The notes beneath the pieces were generated by a model. It was given only the letters and a program-made list of their open reading frames with translations, was not told the DNA's origin and ran no database searches. Shown here in pieces: positions 60,775 to 64,000 of a stretch of DNA of 64,000 nucleotides; within the stretch, counting starts at the first letter, position 1, and every line of letters begins with the position of its first letter. Both the position numbers and the translations under genes were made by a program. Location of the stretch: positions 3,311,605-3,375,604 of the forward strand of contig OX442321.1 in NCBI GenBank assembly GCA_949358305.1, written 5' to 3'. This stretch comes from Strigamia acuminata. Taxonomy: Eukaryota; Arthropoda; Chilopoda; Geophilomorpha; Linotaeniidae.

Positions 60775-60935
60775 AAGTTATTACAGCAAATAAACATCAA
60801 TTCTGCTCAAATTTCTAAAAAATTCAATTTTATCTTTTGCGTCGTACAATAGCAAACAGTCTGGCGCACAATGGCCGCCATTCCCTGTCATCTTAACCTC
60901 GCCTTGAACGTTGTCCCGATAGAGAAGATGCTCGT
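60775..60935 (-). pseudogene. Truncated copy of the SRCR-type exon
   Basis: Plus-strand sequence at 60775-60850 matches 61415-61495, and 60865-60915 matches 61745-61805 (shared GGCCGCCATTCCC and TCGCCTTGAACGTT). The intervening ~250 bases, encoding the middle of the SRCR domain, are missing. The minus frame keeps NVQGEV at its start, then diverges to a stop near 60781. A duplicated and deleted exon, not a functional domain. Confidence 0.65.
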
Positions 60936-61469
60936 GAGACGCACATCGTCTAAAATAAACTCCCAAAACTTCGTAAAATATAATGATTTCGATCATTACA
61001 TGTCCTGACCATTAAAACTCGCAAACAAATTCAATACTACACACAAAATCAAATTCCTCATGTTGAAAATAAACAAAATATTAGTCCAAAACATTCCAAA
61101 TTCCAAATAAATTAATTCAAATCGCAGATAACGAGAAATGATGTCATAAAAACGAGTCATTCAAACCAAAAACTCAAATATTTTATTTCAACGCAAGCAA
61201 ACAACTCCATCACAAGTTCGTATCCATTTTCCATCACATCTTTATGCCAATGTTGCCGCGTTTTTCCAGTTGAGTTTCGCTCTCCCTGGCACCTCAAAAA
61301 TCAATCTATAGACGCTGCTAAATGTCACTGGGTGGCGCTGTGTTTTGCGTTGCCATGGCATTGCACCATTTTGTTTTGTTTAAATGATTATCAAGTCCTC
61401 GTTGAGTGTCACAACTATTTATTGCAAATAAACGTCAATTCTACTCAAATTTGTGTAAGAATTTAATTT
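60936..61469. other. Spacer between the two SRCR copies
   Basis: AT-rich, no gene. Its last ~55 bases (61415-61469) belong to the duplicated segment. AAATAAA is present on both strands. Confidence 0.5.
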
Positions 61470-61845
61470 TTAACGTTTGCATTGCGCAATTGCAATCCCT
61501 TGCGGATACAAACTCAAGTGCATCACTGATTTATTCCAATTTGGACATTCCGCCACATGCAACTCGCTTCCAACGCACTCCAAACCGTCATAAAATAAAA
61601 TAAAAATACGAAATAATTCATCCAAATTCCAAAACCCACGTCTATGAACTTGCTCAAACAAATAATTCTCCGTATTCCCAGCTGCTCCTTTGTGGAACCC
61701 ATTTGTTCTGCAAATCACGGCCGCGTCATCGATGGAGAACGATCTCGCGCACAAAGGCCGCCATTCCCAGTCGTTGAATATCTCAATCTCGCCTTGAACG
61801 TTTTGAAAGTTCAAAAGAGATATTCTTGCTGACATTCGACCAAAA
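61470..61845 (-). CDS. SRCR-domain terminal exon
   Basis: Minus-strand exon after an acceptor-like TTTTACTCCAG (61846), stopping at 61470. The sequence follows the scavenger receptor cysteine-rich plan: NVQGEIEIF, W-WRPLC, DDAAVICRTNGF, GAAG, then LECVGSELHVAECPNW and a final GIAIAQC. Five Cys are at or near family positions. Between NLDELF and LECVGSE there are extra residues (RIFILFYDG) compared with a standard domain. SRCR domains are extracellular and bind ligands. The protein ends 2 residues after the last Cys. Upstream exons would lie to the right, where BEL-2 starts within 60 bases, so that element sits in the adjacent intron. Confidence 0.7.
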
Positions 61846-61900
61846 CTGGAGTAAAACTTACGATCGCGCTGGATTGAAAATATTGTTGAAAATTAAGACA

Positions 61901-62139
61901 TGCTGCTGGTTACGAATCAAAATCATACTAATTTATTCGGGGTTCACAAAATACAAAACAAGGACAAAGAAAGATTATGACAAATTATGACACCAAAACG
62001 TATTTCCGGTTCCACGAATCCGCGTCATCGCTTCTCAACCAAAAAACACCTCCTCGATGTCGACTTCTCTGCACGGCACGTCTTCCAATTCCTTCTTTTC
62101 TGTGCGACCTCGAGGCTTCTAAAACACCCAGTTTTTACA
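61901..62139 (-). repeat. BEL-2 putative 3' LTR (239 bp)
   Basis: On the minus strand it starts TGTAAAAACTGGG at 62139, directly after GGGGCCGGAG-type sequence, and I end it at CAGCAGCA (61901). AATAAA lies near 61935. There is no second copy in the window, so the inner end is inferred. Confidence 0.55.
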
Positions 62140-64000
62140 CTGGGGCCGGAGTGGTATCGCCACTCGCTGCTTCTACATCGTGCGCTTCCAGAACGCACAA
62201 CCTCTGAACTGGTCGTCGTAAATTCTTTCCAGTTGCTAACTTTATTTCACAAGCACGTACTCGCCCGTCGCGCCCGTGGAATATTTCTACGACTCTGCCA
62301 ACCTTCCAGGTCATTCGGGGTTGGTTTAACTCTTCTATTAAAACCACATCACCGGACTGCACTTCACGAGAACTCTTATCGTTCTTCCTATGGACTCGCA
62401 ACTCAGTGAGATACTCTCTCTGCCATCGCGACCACCAATGTCCTAACTTTAACTGCCGTAACTTCCATCTCTTCAGAATAGCAACGGAATTTGATGACAA
62501 TGGCTGGATGGTTTGCTGGCTAGGATCCGGCAAATTACAACTCCGCCCACCGACTAGGAAATGAGCAGGCGTCAACGGGTGACTGTCTTCATCCTCGGTG
62601 TAGACATACGAGAGCGGACGCGAATTAATGCACGATTCAACTTCTGCAAGAATCGTCGTCAACTCTTCAAAGTCAAAAGACGATTTCCCTAAAACTTTCT
62701 TCAGACTCGACTTAGTCGACTTCACCATCCGCTCCCAAAAACCACCCCACCATGGCGCACGTTCGACTATGTAACGCCATCTGATTTTTCGTTCAGTGAG
62801 AAAGCCTTGCATTTCTTCACCTTTCACTGCTTTTAACAAAAGGCTGAGTTCCTTTTCTGTGCGCTTAAAAGTTAATGCGTTGTCGGAGTAAATCGTACTC
62901 GGGACACCTCGTCTCGCAAAAAACCTTTTCAAAGCCTGAATGAATTTTTCTGTGTTCATACTCGATACTAATTCTAAGTGCACAGCTCTGACTACTGCAC
63001 ACGTGAATACAGCTATGTAACATTTCTCTCCGCTGCGCTGATACAGCGGACCTGCGAAGTCGATTCCAACTACTTGGAAAGGTTCGGTTTGAGTAACTCT
63101 ATCTGGGGGCAAGGACGACTCAGTCTGGCGTATGAACCGTCCCTGTACTCGCTTGCACACGAAACATCGACTTAAAATGCTCTTCACTGTTTTTCTCAAC
63201 TTTGGCAGCCAAAATCTTTGTCGTATTTCTGCCAAAGTCTCACCGAGTCCTCCATGGAAAACTCTCTGGTGCGCTTCCCAGACCACAAGACTGGTCAACA
63301 CATGGTTCGCGGACAAAACATATGGGTTTATCAAATTCTTATCGACTTTAGCCCATCTAATTCTCGTATTTAATCGCATCAAACCATTCTCATCTAAAAA
63401 GCACGACACGTTGCTTAAAACGGAGTCATGATTAAACTCTTGCTGACGATTTATTGCTGTCAATTCTGTCGCATAATTCTCTTGTTGAATTACACGAATC
63501 CAATAAAGCTCAGCCTCCAGTAGCTCATCTACTGTTAGAGGATCACCGTTGTGAATTTTCCCTCTGCTATTGTTGATGAATCTTTTCATCCACCCGGTGA
63601 TTCGAATTAATCGTTTCCAACTGCCAAATCTTGATGGCTCTTCCATCAAATGCAATTCTGCGACTGTGACTGTAACTGCAGAACACTCTTCTCTTTCGAT
63701 TTCTTCATCGACTGCATCTGACGAACTAGTTGGCCACGCACTCTCGTTTTTTACGAGCCACTCGGGTCCATTCCACCACTCTCTTGCTTGAATTAACGTC
63801 TCTGCATCTATGCCTCTAGTTAGAAGGTCCGAGGGATTCTGGACTCTCGGACAATGACGCCAATTTGAGAATGGTACTTGCGATTGGATCTCTTCCACTC
63901 TTCGAGCTACGAATGGAATTGCTTTTTTCTTTTCTCTTAGCCAACACAAAACGATGGTTGAGTCCGTCCAAGCTGTGACTTTCGCGGTCGAGAATTGGCT
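62135..64000 (-). CDS. BEL-2 Pol: RNase H end and integrase, partial
   Basis: Open on the minus strand from the window edge (64000) to TAA 62137-62135, about 621 codons. RNase H end: WTDSTIVLCWLREKK, NPSDLLTRG. Integrase finger: HQRVFHGGL ... CFVCKR; core Asp in GIDFAGP, Asp in YSDNALTF and Glu in APWWGGFWERM. C-terminal BEL signature SGDVVLIEEL and RRPVQRL. The stop uses bases 3-5 of the LTR, as in BEL-1. Catalytic residues are intact; the 5' part is outside the window. Confidence 0.94.
   Translation of the reverse strand, partial: SQFSTAKVTAWTDSTIVLCWLREKKKAIPFVARRVEEIQSQVPFSNWRHCPRVQNPSDLLTRGIDAETLIQAREWWNGPEWLVKNESAWPTSSSDAVDEEIEREECSAVTVTVAELHLMEEPSRFGSWKRLIRITGWMKRFINNSRGKIHNGDPLTVDELLEAELYWIRVIQQENYATELTAINRQQEFNHDSVLSNVSCFLDENGLMRLNTRIRWAKVDKNLINPYVLSANHVLTSLVVWEAHQRVFHGGLGETLAEIRQRFWLPKLRKTVKSILSRCFVCKRVQGRFIRQTESSLPPDRVTQTEPFQVVGIDFAGPLYQRSGEKCYIAVFTCAVVRAVHLELVSSMNTEKFIQALKRFFARRGVPSTIYSDNALTFKRTEKELSLLLKAVKGEEMQGFLTERKIRWRYIVERAPWWGGFWERMVKSTKSSLKKVLGKSSFDFEELTTILAEVESCINSRPLSYVYTEDEDSHPLTPAHFLVGGRSCNLPDPSQQTIQPLSSNSVAILKRWKLRQLKLGHWWSRWQREYLTELRVHRKNDKSSREVQSGDVVLIEELNQPRMTWKVGRVVEIFHGRDGRVRACEIKLATGKNLRRPVQRLCVLEAHDVEAASGDTTPAPV

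Larger units (their letters stand above)
61901..64000 (-). mobile_element. BEL-2: 3' part of a second BEL/Pao element
   Basis: Minus-strand pol 3' end followed by a putative 3' LTR; the 5' part is beyond the right edge. It is a different family from BEL-1, with a different LTR. No lesion seen in the visible coding part. Confidence 0.9.

Overview
The window is eukaryotic and almost certainly metazoan, most likely from an arthropod. It has BEL/Pao, Ty1/copia and Ty3/gypsy LTR retrotransposons (BEL/Pao is animal-specific), a multi-finger C2H2 gene, an SRCR-type exon, exon/intron signals and long AT-rich spacers. There is no operon structure, and I cannot name the species. Most of the 64 kb is repetitive: seven LTR-retroelement loci, an approximately 13-kb composite minisatellite and only three pieces of host gene.

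Layout. 1-2981: 5' end of a minus-strand Ty3/gypsy-like element (gypsy-1: LTR with an ETS/CRE/octamer/TATA promoter, PBS, gag running off the left edge). 4779-25176: plus-strand BEL/Pao element (BEL-1), split inside gag by a complete 14.0-kb minus-strand gypsy element (gypsy-2, 5597-19599). Gypsy-2 has 1590-bp LTRs, a tRNA-Gln PBS, gag, pol reached by a -1 frameshift signal, and an extra ORF after pol. 25177-28425: AT-rich spacer with two copies of a 500-bp dispersed repeat and a 21-bp minisatellite. 28602-29331: two phase-compatible exons of an unknown minus-strand gene. 29385-33851: internally deleted LTR element (gypsy-3) whose LTR side carries a run of hairpins.

33852-53959: a higher-order minisatellite of 21-bp and 10-bp subunits. 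It is interrupted by a solo LTR (44705-45715), by a BEL pol fragment (45905-46760, repeated at 53960) and by an intact copia element (copia-1, 47812-53012). 55028-60634: a ten-finger C2H2 gene cut inside finger 8 by a second intact copia (copia-2, 55670-60401). 60775-61845: a truncated and a fuller copy of an SRCR-type exon. 61901-64000: 3' end of a second BEL element (BEL-2) running off the right edge.

How it fits together. Target-site duplications and LTRs that read as identical give an order of events: BEL-1 before gypsy-2; minisatellite before the solo LTR and copia-1; zinc-finger gene before copia-2. Several elements look recent and possibly autonomous (gypsy-2, copia-1, copia-2). BEL-1 carries one in-frame stop plus the insertion and should be dead. 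The minisatellite lacks stop codons in all three minus-strand frames, which produces spurious ORFs of up to 2331 codons; I do not regard these as genes. All comparisons were made by eye.
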